DNA of 64,000 nucleotides, taken from contig NZ_VOHD01000011.1 of assembly GCF_007859395.1 (NCBI RefSeq), forward strand, positions 157,074 through 221,073, given 5' to 3'. Of the stretch, positions 7,545 through 16,577 are shown one piece after another. A program made the translations under genes and the position numbers. The notes beneath the pieces were generated by a model. That model made no database searches. It saw only the letters and a program-made list of their open reading frames with translations, and was not told where the DNA came from. The stretch comes from Planomicrobium sp. CPCC 101110. Lineage in GTDB: Bacteria; Bacillota; Bacilli; Bacillales_A; Planococcaceae. Numbering within the stretch: position 1 is the stretch's first letter; the number at the start of each line of letters is the position of its first letter.

Positions 7545-9326
7545 ATGGAACAGCAAAAAACATTGATCAAAGGCGGAAGCTTCCTGATTGAAGACGCGGA
7601 CCTTTCACGTGTTTTTACACCGGAAGATTTTACCGACGAACACAAGATGATCGCTAAAACGACCGAAGATTACATCAACAACGAAGTGATGCCGGTCGTC
7701 GAGAAGCTGGAAAACCATGAATTCGATCATTCAGTCCGGCTGCTGAAATCGGCGGGCGAACTTGGGCTTCTTGGTGCAGACGTCCCTGAACAATATGGCG
7801 GCCTCGGATTGGATAAAATAGCATCGGCGTTGATTGCTGAAAAAATGTCAAAAGCGGGAGGCTTTTCAATCACCCACGGTGCGCACGTCGGAATCGGCTC
7901 ATTGCCGATCGTCCTTTTCGGCAACGAAGAGCAAAAGCAGAAATATCTTCCCCTCCTAGCCACGGGTGAAATGATTGCTGCCTATGCGCTGACCGAACCA
8001 AGCTCAGGATCTGATGCGCTGGGGGCAAAAACGACTGCCAAGCTCAACGAAGCGGGTACGCACTATGTGTTGAATGGTGAAAAGCAATGGATCACCAATG
8101 CAGGATTTGCGGATGTCTTTATAGTCTATGCGAAAATTGACGGCGATAAATTTTCGGCATTCATCGTAGAACGCGCTTATGATGGTGTTTCTGTCGGGCC
8201 TGAAGAAAAGAAGATGGGAATCAAATCATCCTCGACCCGAACCCTGATCTTGCAGGATGCGCAAGTTCCGGCAGAAAACTTATTGGGTGAAGCGGGGCGC
8301 GGCCATGTTATAGCATTCAACATCCTTAACATCGGGCGCTATAAATTGGGAGTAGGAACGATTGGCGGTTCCAAGCATGCCTTGGAAATCACCATTCCGT
8401 ACACGAATCAGCGACAGCAATTCAAAACACCAATTTCGTCTTTCAACTTGACGCGCGAAAAATTGGCGACGATGGGGGCTCAATTGTACGCACTGGAAAG
8501 TTCTGTGTACCGGACTGTCGGCTTGTTTGAAGACCGCATGAGCGGTTTTACGGACGAAGAGCAGGCCAACGGCAAGCTGGTTGCAGATTCAATAGCGGAG
8601 TTTGCGGTCGAATGCTCAATGAACAAATTTTTCGGGACGGAAACACTCGATTATATTGTGGATGAAGGAGTCCAATTGCACGGTGGCTACGGCTTTATGC
8701 AGGAATATGAAATTGAAAAAGCGTATCGCGACTCACGCATCAACCGTATTTTCGAAGGGACAAACGAAATCAACCGCTTGCTCGTACCAGGCACATTGAT
8801 CCGTAAAGCGATGAAAGGCGACCTTCCGCTATTCCAGCATGCCCAGAAACTTCAGGAAGAGTTGTTGATGCTGATGCCGGAAGAAGTGGGAACTGAAGCA
8901 TTGGCGCAGGAGAAATACTTGGTGCGCAACGCGAAAAAAATCGCTTTGCTTGCTGCCGGCCTCGCTGCTCAGACCTATGGGGCAAAACTTGAACAGGAGC
9001 AGGAAGTGCTGGTGAACATCGCCGATATCGTCTCAAATGTTTTCGCCATGGAATCCGCTGTCCTTCGCACAGAAAAAGCGATTGGGGCTGCCGGCGAAGA
9101 AAAAGCACAGCAAAAAATTCTATACTCACAAATTTATTGCCAGGAAGCGTTTGACAAAATTGAAAAAGACGCAAAAGAAACATTGCTTGCTGTTGTCGAA
9201 GGCGACAACCAGCGTATGATGCTTTCAGCTCTCCGCAAACTGACGCGTTCAACTCCATACAACGTCATCGCAAAAAAACGCGAAGCCGCTGTGAAATTGG
9301 TCGAAGCAGAAAAATACGTTGTATGA
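7545..9326 (+). CDS. fadE: acyl-CoA dehydrogenase
   Basis: 593 residues: an acyl-CoA dehydrogenase core of about 400 residues plus a C-terminal extension, as in Bacillus FadE. Visible features are the FAD/substrate segments AYALTEPSSGSDA and KQWITNAGFAD, the GGYGFMQEYEIEKAYRD motif, and the IFEGTNEINR motif near the end of the core. It introduces the 2,3-trans double bond in the first beta-oxidation step and passes electrons to ETF. A strong GAGGAGG precedes the ATG. It ends the fad gene set. Confidence 0.95.
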   Translation: MEQQKTLIKGGSFLIEDADLSRVFTPEDFTDEHKMIAKTTEDYINNEVMPVVEKLENHEFDHSVRLLKSAGELGLLGADVPEQYGGLGLDKIASALIAEKMSKAGGFSITHGAHVGIGSLPIVLFGNEEQKQKYLPLLATGEMIAAYALTEPSSGSDALGAKTTAKLNEAGTHYVLNGEKQWITNAGFADVFIVYAKIDGDKFSAFIVERAYDGVSVGPEEKKMGIKSSSTRTLILQDAQVPAENLLGEAGRGHVIAFNILNIGRYKLGVGTIGGSKHALEITIPYTNQRQQFKTPISSFNLTREKLATMGAQLYALESSVYRTVGLFEDRMSGFTDEEQANGKLVADSIAEFAVECSMNKFFGTETLDYIVDEGVQLHGGYGFMQEYEIEKAYRDSRINRIFEGTNEINRLLVPGTLIRKAMKGDLPLFQHAQKLQEELLMLMPEEVGTEALAQEKYLVRNAKKIALLAAGLAAQTYGAKLEQEQEVLVNIADIVSNVFAMESAVLRTEKAIGAAGEEKAQQKILYSQIYCQEAFDKIEKDAKETLLAVVEGDNQRMMLSALRKLTRSTPYNVIAKKREAAVKLVEAEKYVV

Positions 9327-9360
9327 TGAAAAAGAAAAACAGCTGGATGATAGGGGATAG

Positions 9361-9391
9361 AGCTCCGGAGTGATCGATTCCGGGGCTTTTT
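9361..9391 (+). terminator. Terminator of the fad operon
   Basis: AGCTCCGGA / TCCGGGGCT (one G-T pair), 9-base loop, then five T residues, 34 bases after the fadE stop. Confidence 0.8.
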
Positions 9392-9569
9392 CAGGTTTTG
9401 AACCATATTAGCAATCTGCGTAAATTTTGCCTCTTATTGATAAGGAGAAAACTGTGCTTCTTTTGCACCGCACAGGCCTGCAGAAAACATTAGTACTTGC
9501 AACACGGCTCCCTATTGGATCGACTGGCATACGCTATTTTGCTAAGCTAAAGAAAAAGGAGGTTTCATC

Positions 9570-9923
9570 ATGATTCGATTTTACGCATATCCGAAATGTT
9601 CGACTTGCCGAAATGCGAAAAAATGGCTGGATGCAAGTGGGGCTGACTATGAAGCGATAGACATCGCTGAAACACCGCCTTCAGCAGAAGAGCTGCGCAG
9701 CATCCATCAAGCCAGCGGGCTGGAGTTGAAAAAGTTTTTTAACACAAGTGGCATGAAATACCGGGAGTTAGGACTGAAAGACAAGCTGCAGGCAATGAGC
9801 GAAGAAGAGCAGTTCGATTTGCTCGCTTCAGATGGCATGCTGATCAAGCGTCCGCTTGCCTGGGACGGCAAAAAAACGACGCTGGGCTTTAAAGAAACGG
9901 ACTATGAAAATACATGGGGCTAA
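9570..9923 (+). CDS. yusI: ArsC/Spx-family protein (YusI-like)
   Basis: 117 residues of the ArsC/Spx/MgsR thioredoxin-like fold. The CSTC redox motif is at C10 and C13, and the family motif RPLAWDGKKTTLGF lies near the C-terminus. Such proteins are either glutaredoxin-coupled reductases or RNA-polymerase-binding regulators. Position between fadE and gcvH is the same as yusI in B. subtilis, which supports the assignment; the biochemical role is not settled. Ribosome-binding site AAAGGAGG. Confidence 0.85.
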   Translation: MIRFYAYPKCSTCRNAKKWLDASGADYEAIDIAETPPSAEELRSIHQASGLELKKFFNTSGMKYRELGLKDKLQAMSEEEQFDLLASDGMLIKRPLAWDGKKTTLGFKETDYENTWG

Positions 9924-10001
9924 ACTCAGCGGATTGTTGTATTTCATAGGCGAATATGTCAAACTGAAATTGAGCACAATACATATTTTGGAGGGGTCTG
10001 G

Positions 10002-10382
10002 ATGAGCACACCACAAGAGCTTCGTTATTCAAAAGAACACGAATGGGTAAAACTTGAAGACGGCACTGCGCGTATTGGCATCACTCACTTTGCGCAAGCT
10101 GAACTTGGCGATATCGTATTCGTTGAACTGCCGCAAGTAGGCGACGAATTGAAAAAAGACCAGCCTTTTGGCAGCGTGGAATCCGTTAAAACGGTTTCTG
10201 AACTTTACGCGCCGATCAGCGGCCGTGTAGTTGAAGTCAACACCGAGCTGGATGACAGCCCGGAGTTCGTCAATGAGTCCCCATATGAGCAAGCTTGGAT
10301 GGTGGTTGTTGAAGCAATCGACGAGTCCGAGGTCAATGAATTGATGACAGCGGAGCAGTATGAGAAAATGATTAATGAATAA
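10002..10382 (+). CDS. gcvH: glycine cleavage system H protein
   Basis: 126 residues, a lipoyl carrier. The lipoylated lysine is K63 in [12 protein letters not shown]. GcvH shuttles the aminomethyl group between the P and T proteins of glycine cleavage, and in Bacillus it is also a lipoate relay for other complexes. The P and T genes are not here, which is normal. GGAGGGG precedes the ATG, and a strong terminator follows. Confidence 0.95.
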   Translation: MSTPQELRYSKEHEWVKLEDGTARIGITHFAQAELGDIVFVELPQVGDELKKDQPFGSVESVKTVSELYAPISGRVVEVNTELDDSPEFVNESPYEQAWMVVVEAIDESEVNELMTAEQYEKMINE

Positions 10383-10388
10383 GACCCG

Positions 10389-10418
10389 AAAAGCGCCTCT
10401 TGTTTGGCGCTTTTTTTT
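10389..10418 (+). terminator. Terminator of gcvH
   Basis: AAAGCGCC / GGCGCTTT, 8-base loop, run of eight T residues, directly after the gcvH stop. Confidence 0.9.
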
Positions 10419-10444
10419 CATCATAACTAGCGGGGTGTAGACTT

Positions 10445-10783
10445 ATGGAGAAAGTGATTGTTGTCGAAGGGCTTACCGATAAATCAAGGATTGCGCCTCT
10501 AATTGCCGAACCTGTCACAATTCTTTGCACCAATGGCACTGTCAGCGCATCAAGGCTGGAAGAACTGCTGCTGCCTTATGAAGGTTTGGACATTATCGTT
10601 CTTGTGGATGCCGACAAATCGGGGGAACAATTGAGAAAACTGGTTAAGCGTGAATTTCCCGAAGCGAGGCATTTTTATATCAATCGCAGCTACAAGGAAG
10701 TCGCAACAACACCAATACGGATTCTGCTAGACGTGCTCATCAGCGCAAATGTCCGGGTCAATCAGATACTAGCCGAAGGATGA
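10445..10783 (+). CDS. yusF: small Toprim-domain protein (YusF-like)
   Basis: 112 residues made up of a single Toprim fold: the acidic start VIVVEGLTDK (Glu near residue 8) and IIVLVDADKSG (the DxD pair near residues 58-60). Related stand-alone Toprim proteins include RNase M5, but the C-terminal part of M5 is missing. The gene lies between gcvH and yusE as in B. subtilis, although yusG is absent. Molecular function is not known. It is probably translated with yusE, 6 bp downstream. Confidence 0.8.
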   Translation: MEKVIVVEGLTDKSRIAPLIAEPVTILCTNGTVSASRLEELLLPYEGLDIIVLVDADKSGEQLRKLVKREFPEARHFYINRSYKEVATTPIRILLDVLISANVRVNQILAEG

Positions 10784-10789
10784 TCGAAC

Positions 10790-11116
10790 ATGAAAGAATG
10801 GACTCATAAAGAATGGCTGAAAGAAAAAAACACAAGCCAGGTGACTGCTTTTTATTTGTACACGCCGATGTGCGGCACATGCCAAGTGACGACAAAGATG
10901 CTTGATATCGTCCGAGAGTTGTTGCCGGACTTGAATATCGGCAAAGCCAACTTGAATTATGTGCAGGAGATAGCCAAACTGTACGAAGTGGAAAGCGTTC
11001 CATGTTTAATCCTTACAGAGGACGGTTTAGTAAAGGAAAAGATTTATGCCTTCCATTCCGTCCCTTTTATATACGAAAAGTTAAAAGGTGTTGACGCAAA
11101 ACGCCATGCATGGTAA
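10790..11116 (+). CDS. yusE: thioredoxin-like protein (YusE-like)
   Basis: 108 residues with a thioredoxin fold and a CGTC active site (C28, C31), then the cis-proline segment VESVPCLILTEDG. No signal peptide is present, so it is cytoplasmic. It follows yusF by 6 bp and precedes the SAM-riboswitch leader of metNIQ, the order found in B. subtilis. The physiological disulfide target is unknown. Confidence 0.85.
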   Translation: MKEWTHKEWLKEKNTSQVTAFYLYTPMCGTCQVTTKMLDIVRELLPDLNIGKANLNYVQEIAKLYEVESVPCLILTEDGLVKEKIYAFHSVPFIYEKLKGVDAKRHAW

Positions 11117-11148
11117 ATTGAATTTCTGATTACAAATTCAATATCGTA

Positions 11149-11316
11149 CTCTTATTAAGAGAGGTGGAGGGAAGTGCCCTATGAAGCCCGGCAACCGTCA
11201 TGAAAATGAAATGGTGCCAATTCACGCAAAGCGATGCTTTGGGAGATGAGAGATCGGTGTCCGTATACAAATGCGAATACCCTTCTGCTCAATTCTGCGC
11301 AGAAGGGTATTTATTT
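11149..11316 (+). ncRNA. SAM-I riboswitch (S-box leader) with terminator, controlling metNIQ
   Basis: Conserved S-box blocks are visible in order: CTCTTATTAAGAGAGGTGGA (P1/P2 start) at 11149, GAAGCCCGGCAACC at 11182, an ATGGTGCCAATTC block, and a 3' P1 strand with GAGAT near 11244-11256. It is followed by an intrinsic terminator at 11276-11316 (AATACCCTTCTGC / GCAGAAGGGTATT, then T-rich). S-adenosylmethionine binding would favour the terminator and switch off methionine import. The S-box identity is very secure; the aptamer end is approximate. Confidence 0.95.
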
Positions 11317-11336
11317 TGAAGTAGGAGTGTTTACAA

Positions 11337-12362
11337 ATGATTGAGTTGAAACAAGTGACAAAAACGTATGACACCGGAAAAGGCGCATTAAAGGCAGTGG
11401 ATGGTGTCGATTTATCGATTTCCCCTGGTGAAATTTTCGGCATCATCGGCTATAGTGGAGCAGGAAAAAGTACATTGATCCGTTTGTTGAATGGCCTGGA
11501 AAAGCCGACATCCGGTACGGTCCAAATCAATGACCATATGATTACAGCGATCAAAGGGGCGGAACTTAGAAAAGCGCGGCAAAAAGTCAGCATGATTTTC
11601 CAGCACTTCAATCTGCTTTGGTCCAGAACAGTGAAAGATAATATTGCTTTTCCTCTTGAAATTGCAGGAGTGCCGAAAAACAAGCGGGATGCACGGGTCA
11701 TGGAACTGATCGAATTGGTCGGCTTGACTGGCCGCGAAAACGCCTATCCTTCCCAGCTGTCCGGCGGCCAGAAGCAGCGCGTCGGTATTGCCCGGGCATT
11801 GGCCAACGATCCGGAAGTGCTGTTGTGTGACGAGGCGACATCCGCACTCGATCCGGAAACGACCGATGCAATCCTTGATTTGTTGGTGGACATCAACAAA
11901 CGGCTTGGATTGACCATCGTCCTGATAACCCATGAAATGCATGTTATCCGGAAAATCTGCCATCGGGTTGCCGTCATGGAAGGCGGTAGAGTAGTTGAGC
12001 TTGGTGATGTACTGAGTGTATTCCAAGCTCCGAAGGCAGAAATAACCAAGCGGTTCGTAGCGCAAGTGACAGAGACGGAAGACTCGAATGAGACGATCAA
12101 ACATTTGCGTGAACTTTACCCGACAGGTGATTTGGTGAAATTGGTGTTTGTGGGCGACCAAACTGAGCAGCCGATTTTGACGAAGCTGATCCGTACGAAT
12201 CCGGTGGAAGTCAATATTGTTCAAGGGAACATCTCGCATACACAGCGAGGCGCTTATGGGACGCTGATTCTGCAGTTGAAAGGAACACACGAAGAAATTG
12301 CGAATGCCATCGCATTTTTAAACAACGAAAACATCCAGACAGAGGTGATGGCAAATGATTGA
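11337..12362 (+). CDS. metN: methionine ABC transporter, ATP-binding subunit
   Basis: 341 residues. An ABC ATPase with Walker A GYSGAGKST, signature LSGGQKQRVGIARA, Walker B VLLCDEATSALD and an H-loop ITHEMHV, plus a C-terminal NIL domain (about residues 265-341), the regulatory methionine-sensing domain of MetN. It powers uptake of methionine through MetI with MetQ as binding protein. It is controlled by the SAM riboswitch directly upstream. Its stop overlaps the metI start by 8 bp. Confidence 0.97.
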   Translation: MIELKQVTKTYDTGKGALKAVDGVDLSISPGEIFGIIGYSGAGKSTLIRLLNGLEKPTSGTVQINDHMITAIKGAELRKARQKVSMIFQHFNLLWSRTVKDNIAFPLEIAGVPKNKRDARVMELIELVGLTGRENAYPSQLSGGQKQRVGIARALANDPEVLLCDEATSALDPETTDAILDLLVDINKRLGLTIVLITHEMHVIRKICHRVAVMEGGRVVELGDVLSVFQAPKAEITKRFVAQVTETEDSNETIKHLRELYPTGDLVKLVFVGDQTEQPILTKLIRTNPVEVNIVQGNISHTQRGAYGTLILQLKGTHEEIANAIAFLNNENIQTEVMAND

Positions 12363-13023
12363 ATCTTTATTTCCGAACGTAGATTGGGAAAAAATGTGGG
12401 AAGCTACAATTGAAACTTTATATATGACAGCCATGTCGACATTTTTCACCTTTGTTATCGGTCTTGTGCTGGGGATCGTTTTATTTCTGACAGCTCCAAG
12501 ACAACTTTGGGCAAACAAAATCGTCAATTGGTTGACAGGTGCATTTGTCAATATCTTCCGTTCCATTCCTTTTATCATCTTGATCATCTTATTGATTCCT
12601 TTCACGAAGTTTTTGATCGGAACGATTCGCGGACCCAATGCGGCTTTGCCTGCGCTTATAATCGGTGCAGCTCCGTTCTATGCCCGGATGGTGCTGATTG
12701 CTCTGAAAGAAATTGACAGAGGGGTTATTGAGGCGGCTCGTTCAATGGGGGCCACAACATGGACCATTATCCGTAAAGTTCTATTGCCTGAATCCAAACC
12801 GGCTTTGATCTCTGGGATCACTGTCACCGCCATCGCACTTGTAGGCTATACAGCCATGGCTGGGATTATCGGAGCAGGCGGCCTTGGGACACTGGCCTTT
12901 TTGGACGGTTTCCAAAGAAGCCGTGAAGATGTTACATTGATGGCTACCATTTTGATATTGGTAATCGTTTTTGCGATACAGTTTATCGGCGATTTTGTCA
13001 CGACCCGTTCTGACAAACGATAG
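12355..13023 (+). CDS. metI: methionine ABC transporter, permease subunit
   Basis: 222 residues with about five transmembrane segments and the permease EAA loop GVIEAARSMGATTWTIIRKV that docks on the ATPase MetN. It overlaps the end of metN by 8 bp (translational coupling), with the ribosome-binding site AGAGGTG inside metN. Called metP in B. subtilis. Confidence 0.96.
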   Translation: MIESLFPNVDWEKMWEATIETLYMTAMSTFFTFVIGLVLGIVLFLTAPRQLWANKIVNWLTGAFVNIFRSIPFIILIILLIPFTKFLIGTIRGPNAALPALIIGAAPFYARMVLIALKEIDRGVIEAARSMGATTWTIIRKVLLPESKPALISGITVTAIALVGYTAMAGIIGAGGLGTLAFLDGFQRSREDVTLMATILILVIVFAIQFIGDFVTTRSDKR

Positions 13024-13077
13024 TTTCACCTTATTCACTGCAATAAAAAAACACCATAGAAAAGGGAGAAGATTTAC

Positions 13078-13899
13078 ATGAAAAAATTATTGGCAGGAAC
13101 ATTATTAACGGCTTTAACACTAGCGGGATGCGGAGGCGGCGCAGGATCTGGCGACTCTGCTGAAGAGTCAAGCACTTTAACAATCGGTGCTTCCAACGTG
13201 CCGCACGCGGAAATCCTGGAGCAGGCAAAACCGCTTCTTGAAGAGCAAGGCGTAACATTGGAAATCGAACCTTACCAGGATTACATTTTGCCGAACCAAG
13301 ATTTGGAAAGTGGAGAAATCGATGCAAACTACTTCCAGCATATTCCGTATTTAGAAGATCAGAAAAAAGAGTTCGGCTATGATTTTGTTAGCGCAGGCGG
13401 CATTCACATCGAGCCGATCGGCATCTACTCGAAAAAATATGCATCATTGGATGAATTGCCAGAAGGCGCTACAATCTTGATGAGCAACTCGGTTGCTGAC
13501 CATGGCCGGATCTTGTCAATGCTTGAAGCTGAAGGCTTGATCAAGTTGGATGAAGCCGTAGAAAAAACTGCTGCAGAAGTTAGCGATGTTGTAGAAAACC
13601 CGAAAAACCTTGAATTCGATGCGAACTACGAAGCTGCGCTGCTGGTCCAAATGTATGAATCAGGCGAAGGTGATGCTGTATTGATCAACTCCAACTATGC
13701 TATCGATGCAGGATTGAACCCGTTGGAAGATTCAATCGCCCTTGAAAGTTCAGATTCCCCTTACGCAAACATCATTGCTGTCCGGGCCGAAGATGAAGGA
13801 AATGAAAACGTCGCTAAATTGGTTGAAGTTTTGAAATCACAGGAAATCAAAGATTTCATGCTTGAAGAGTGGGGCGGGGCAATCGTACCGGCCGAATAA
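13078..13899 (+). CDS. metQ: methionine-binding lipoprotein
   Basis: 273 residues. The signal peptide MKKLLAGTLLTALTLAGC ends in a lipobox with the lipidated cysteine at C18. The mature part is a NlpA/MetQ-type binding protein (LTIGASNVPHAEILEQ, GEIDANYFQHIPYL, NSNYAIDAG). It captures methionine outside the membrane and delivers it to MetI. It is last in the SAM-controlled operon and followed by a terminator. Confidence 0.96.
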   Translation: MKKLLAGTLLTALTLAGCGGGAGSGDSAEESSTLTIGASNVPHAEILEQAKPLLEEQGVTLEIEPYQDYILPNQDLESGEIDANYFQHIPYLEDQKKEFGYDFVSAGGIHIEPIGIYSKKYASLDELPEGATILMSNSVADHGRILSMLEAEGLIKLDEAVEKTAAEVSDVVENPKNLEFDANYEAALLVQMYESGEGDAVLINSNYAIDAGLNPLEDSIALESSDSPYANIIAVRAEDEGNENVAKLVEVLKSQEIKDFMLEEWGGAIVPAE

Positions 13900-13905
13900 T
13901 ATTTT

Positions 13906-13928
13906 AGCACCCCTCGGGGTGCTTTTTT
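13906..13928 (+). terminator. Terminator of metNIQ
   Basis: AGCACCCC / GGGGTGCT with a TC loop and a T run just after metQ. Confidence 0.92.
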
Positions 13929-13980
13929 ATTATGTTTAAAATAATAGAAATATTCCGTGTAAAGGTTAAGTACTTACAAT

Positions 13981-14010
13981 TTGAAGACCTCTGTGCTAAT
14001 TTAGGATAAT
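13981..14010 (+). promoter_or_regulatory. Probable sigma-A promoter of the dicarboxylate/amino-acid symporter
   Basis: TTGAAG (13981-13986), 18 bases, GATAAT (14005-14010), about 38 bases before the GTG start. Confidence 0.5.
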
Positions 14011-14047
14011 ATTAAAAAATCATTTGTGCACGTGGGGAGGACTTTTT

Positions 14048-15229
14048 GTGAAAATCAAGTTTGGTTTGTTGCCTAGAATTGCTGTAGCCATCGTTTTAGG
14101 GATTGTTATCGGGTCGATTGCACCCGAATGGATGGTCCGCTTGTTTGCTACATTCACAGCTATTTTTGGCAGCTTTCTTAATTTTATAGTACCTTTGATC
14201 ATCCTTGGCTTTATTGCTCCAGGGATTGCTAAGCTTGGCAAGGGATCCGGAAAATTATTGGGCCTCGCTACAAGTTTTGCTTATCTTTCAACAATTGCCG
14301 CTGGAATTTTGGCGTTTTTCGCTGCAACAACTATTTTGCCGAATTTTATGGGCGGGAAAACTTTAGGGGGAATTGAAGATCCGGAAGAAGCATTAGCGGC
14401 AAGTTTTATTGCACTCGAACTTCCTCCGGTCTTTGGTGTAATGTCAGCGTTGATCTTAGCATTTTTGCTTGGCATCGGAATGGCTGCCAGTGGCAGTAAA
14501 ACAATGATCTCCTTTTTTGATGAATTTCAGGCCATTATCGAAAAGACGATATCCCGTGTCATTATTCCGCTATTGCCTTTCCACATTTTCGGTATATTTG
14601 CCAATATGGCTTACGGCGGAGCCGTAGCGAAAATTTTATCCTTGTTCGCCATCGTGTTTGTTATGATCATCATTCTCCATTGGACAATGCTGGCAATTCA
14701 ATACACGGCAGCTGGCTCCTTGAATAAGAAAAACCCGCTTTTCCTATTGAAAACGATGATGCCTGCTTATTTTACTGCTCTTGGAACCCAGTCATCAGCT
14801 GCCACTATCCCGGTAACATTGCGGCAAGCGCGCAAGACCGGAGCCAATGAACGCGTGACGGACTTTACAGTGCCGCTTTTTGCTACAATCCATTTATCCG
14901 GAAGCACGATTACATTGGTTTCCTGTGCCATCGGTGTTTTGCTCTTGACTGGCGGCACGCCGGCATTCGGCTCTTTCTTCCCATTCATTCTAGTGCTTGG
15001 AGTTACGATGATAGCTGCTCCTGGAGTGCCAGGAGGTGCTGTAATGGCTGCAATCGGTTTGCTGGAGACTATGCTTGGATTTGACCAGACAATGGTAGCG
15101 CTGATGATTGCACTTTACTTGGCACAAGATAGCTTCGGGACTGCAACTAATGTGACTGGAGACGGTGCGCTCGCTATGATCGTCGACCGTTTCACGCGTG
15201 GTGAGAAAGTCCTTGATAACAAAAGGTGA
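14048..15229 (+). CDS. dicarboxylate/amino acid:cation symporter (DAACS family)
   Basis: 393 residues, nearly all hydrophobic, of the glutamate/aspartate/C4-dicarboxylate Na+/H+ symporter fold. The re-entrant hairpin segments are visible: LGTQSSAATIPVT (HP1 serine-rich motif) and MIAAPGVPGGAVMAA (HP2), followed by AQDSFGTATNVTGDGA, the substrate-binding helix. The exact substrate cannot be read. The GTG at 14048 follows GGGGAGG; an upstream frame extension lacks a ribosome-binding site. Monocistronic as far as can be seen. Confidence 0.88.
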   Translation: MKIKFGLLPRIAVAIVLGIVIGSIAPEWMVRLFATFTAIFGSFLNFIVPLIILGFIAPGIAKLGKGSGKLLGLATSFAYLSTIAAGILAFFAATTILPNFMGGKTLGGIEDPEEALAASFIALELPPVFGVMSALILAFLLGIGMAASGSKTMISFFDEFQAIIEKTISRVIIPLLPFHIFGIFANMAYGGAVAKILSLFAIVFVMIIILHWTMLAIQYTAAGSLNKKNPLFLLKTMMPAYFTALGTQSSAATIPVTLRQARKTGANERVTDFTVPLFATIHLSGSTITLVSCAIGVLLLTGGTPAFGSFFPFILVLGVTMIAAPGVPGGAVMAAIGLLETMLGFDQTMVALMIALYLAQDSFGTATNVTGDGALAMIVDRFTRGEKVLDNKR

Positions 15230-15340
15230 GAAGTTATAAGATTCCCAAGATTTGATATATTATGGCTATTTAGCCAGCTCTATACGCTCTTCGCAGGCTA
15301 TGATACGATAACTGAGAATTCAAATTTCAGGAGGACTATC

Positions 15341-15862
15341 ATGAAGAAACTACTATTGGTCGGCGCTGCATCTGCCTTGTTTTTAGGGGCTTGCAGCGAA
15401 GAAAACAGTGCAGAAGAAACAACGGCGACAAGCACAGAAACTGCTGAGAAAGAACCGAATGCAAAACAGGAACTGATGAGATTTTACATGTCGATTCCAC
15501 AAAAAATCAACGCGGTTGATGCTGATTTGAACGCTTTCGAAACTGCTCAAGCGAAAGGCGAGCTTCCAAAAGGCGAAGAGCTTGAAAAAATGAAAGAGGC
15601 TGCAGCTGCAGCGGCTGCTGAAGCAGGAACAGTAGCGGAAGGAATTGAAATTCCAGAAGCATTGGCTGATCATAAAGCGGACATCGAAGGGGCTTTAGCT
15701 TCCATTAAAGAATCCTATTCTATGAAAGCGGATGAAGTTTCAAAAGATGCTTCATTCGAAGCTGCAAACGAAAAATTTGTTCAAGCAGATGAAACACTGA
15801 ACAAACTTCTTGAAGAGCAAGGATTGGCTCCTTCAAGCATTCTAAACGAAGTATCAAATTAA
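15341..15862 (+). CDS. putative lipoprotein of unknown function
   Basis: 173 residues. A lipoprotein signal peptide ends LFLGAC (C18). After a Thr/Glu-rich linker (residues 19-42) the mature part is a mostly alpha-helical, alanine- and glutamate-rich domain with an eight-alanine-rich stretch near residues 88-96. No enzyme motif is seen. It has its own AGGAGG and its own terminator, so it is probably monocistronic. I do not recognise the family. Confidence 0.8.
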   Translation: MKKLLLVGAASALFLGACSEENSAEETTATSTETAEKEPNAKQELMRFYMSIPQKINAVDADLNAFETAQAKGELPKGEELEKMKEAAAAAAAEAGTVAEGIEIPEALADHKADIEGALASIKESYSMKADEVSKDASFEAANEKFVQADETLNKLLEEQGLAPSSILNEVSN

Positions 15863-15871
15863 TGTTTGAAG

Positions 15872-15898
15872 ACCCGGCACTGGGATGCCGGGTTTTTT
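15872..15898 (+). terminator. Terminator of the lipoprotein gene
   Basis: ACCCGGCA / TGCCGGGT, 6-base loop, T run. Confidence 0.9.
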
Positions 15899-15950
15899 AT
15901 TTGGGTTTACTCTCTAAATCCTCAAAAAAATATTCTTTAAGTATATTTTT

Positions 15951-15975
15951 GTTTAAGTGGTAAAAAATCGGGTAA
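15951..15975 (+). promoter_or_regulatory. Sigma-B-type promoter of the 66-codon gene
   Basis: GTTTAA (15951-15956), 13 bases, GGGTAA (15970-15975). This fits the Bacillus sigma-B consensus GTTTAA-N12-14-GGGTAT with one difference. It lies about 30 bases before the small gene. Confidence 0.7.
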
Positions 15976-16003
15976 TCCAATAATAACTAGATATTCGAAA
16001 GGA

Positions 16004-16204
16004 ATGGTTACTATCAGTTCTCAAGAATTTAAGGTGACAGAAAACATGGAGCATGCGTTCCGAGATGCCCACGGATTTGGAATACACGAATGTGAAAACA
16101 ACCCGGACCTGCTAGTGAAAGTGGAACAGAAAAGGGAGCAAGAATATCAGCAGAGCCAGCAAATGGTAGCTCGTTTGGATAACCAAGTTCACCGCAGTCT
16201 ATAA
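16004..16204 (+). CDS. small acidic protein, probable general-stress gene
   Basis: 66 residues if the ATG at 16004 is used, no signal peptide, charged and glutamine-rich C-terminal half (KVEQKREQEYQQSQQM). The AAAGGA at 15998-16003 touches the ATG, which is too close. An in-frame ATG at 16046 has AAGGTGA 8 bases upstream and would give 52 residues, so the start is open. The sigma-B-like promoter upstream and the strong terminator downstream support a real, independently transcribed gene. I do not recognise the family. Confidence 0.6.
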   Translation: MVTISSQEFKVTENMEHAFRDAHGFGIHECENNPDLLVKVEQKREQEYQQSQQMVARLDNQVHRSL

Positions 16205-16237
16205 AAGCAGCCGATGCCTAGCGCATCGGCTGCTTTT
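16203..16237. terminator. Hairpin terminator after the small stress gene
   Basis: Perfect 15-bp stem AAAAGCAGCCGATGC / GCATCGGCTGCTTTT, 5-base loop, moderately T-rich tail. Confidence 0.8.
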
Positions 16238-16577
16238 ATATTTGGCATTTCTTCTGTAAACAGTATTCAGAGGGGATGCAAGCCTTCGGTGAAACAGCTC
16301 TATTTGCCTGCGGACCTGACCTGGAGCTTGTGACAGGCCCAGAGGATTTCAATGATATGTATTCTCAATTAGCAATCTTTTATTGAAAATAAAAAAAGCT
16401 GTAAAATGCTCCTTGAAAACGCTTAGATGCTATGGGAATTCAGTGCTGTAAATTGTTTAATTCTCATTTGGGGATTCAGTTTAATGATTTGCTACTGATG
16501 TGGTTTTCGGTTAAGATTAGAATGATACTAATTAAGAATGGTTTGCCATTCAAAATTAACTTTATGGAGGTATTTAC
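16238..16577. other. Spacer upstream of sufC
   Basis: About 340 bases without a convincing gene. A 36-codon frame at 16276-16386 (starts MQAFGETALFACGPD) reads like protein but has no usable ribosome-binding site and no recognised relative; it may be a gene remnant. The last 60 bases hold the sufC leader and its GGAGG. A suf promoter must lie here but no clear -35/-10 pair was found. Confidence 0.4.

Noticed and set aside
11412..12290. 292-codon minus-strand frame opposite metN
   Set aside because: It lies wholly inside metN, has no ribosome-binding site and its composition is that of an antisense shadow.
16276..16386. 36-codon frame upstream of sufC
   Set aside because: Reads like protein but AGGGG touches the ATG, there is no recognised homology and no terminator, so I list it only as possible remnant.
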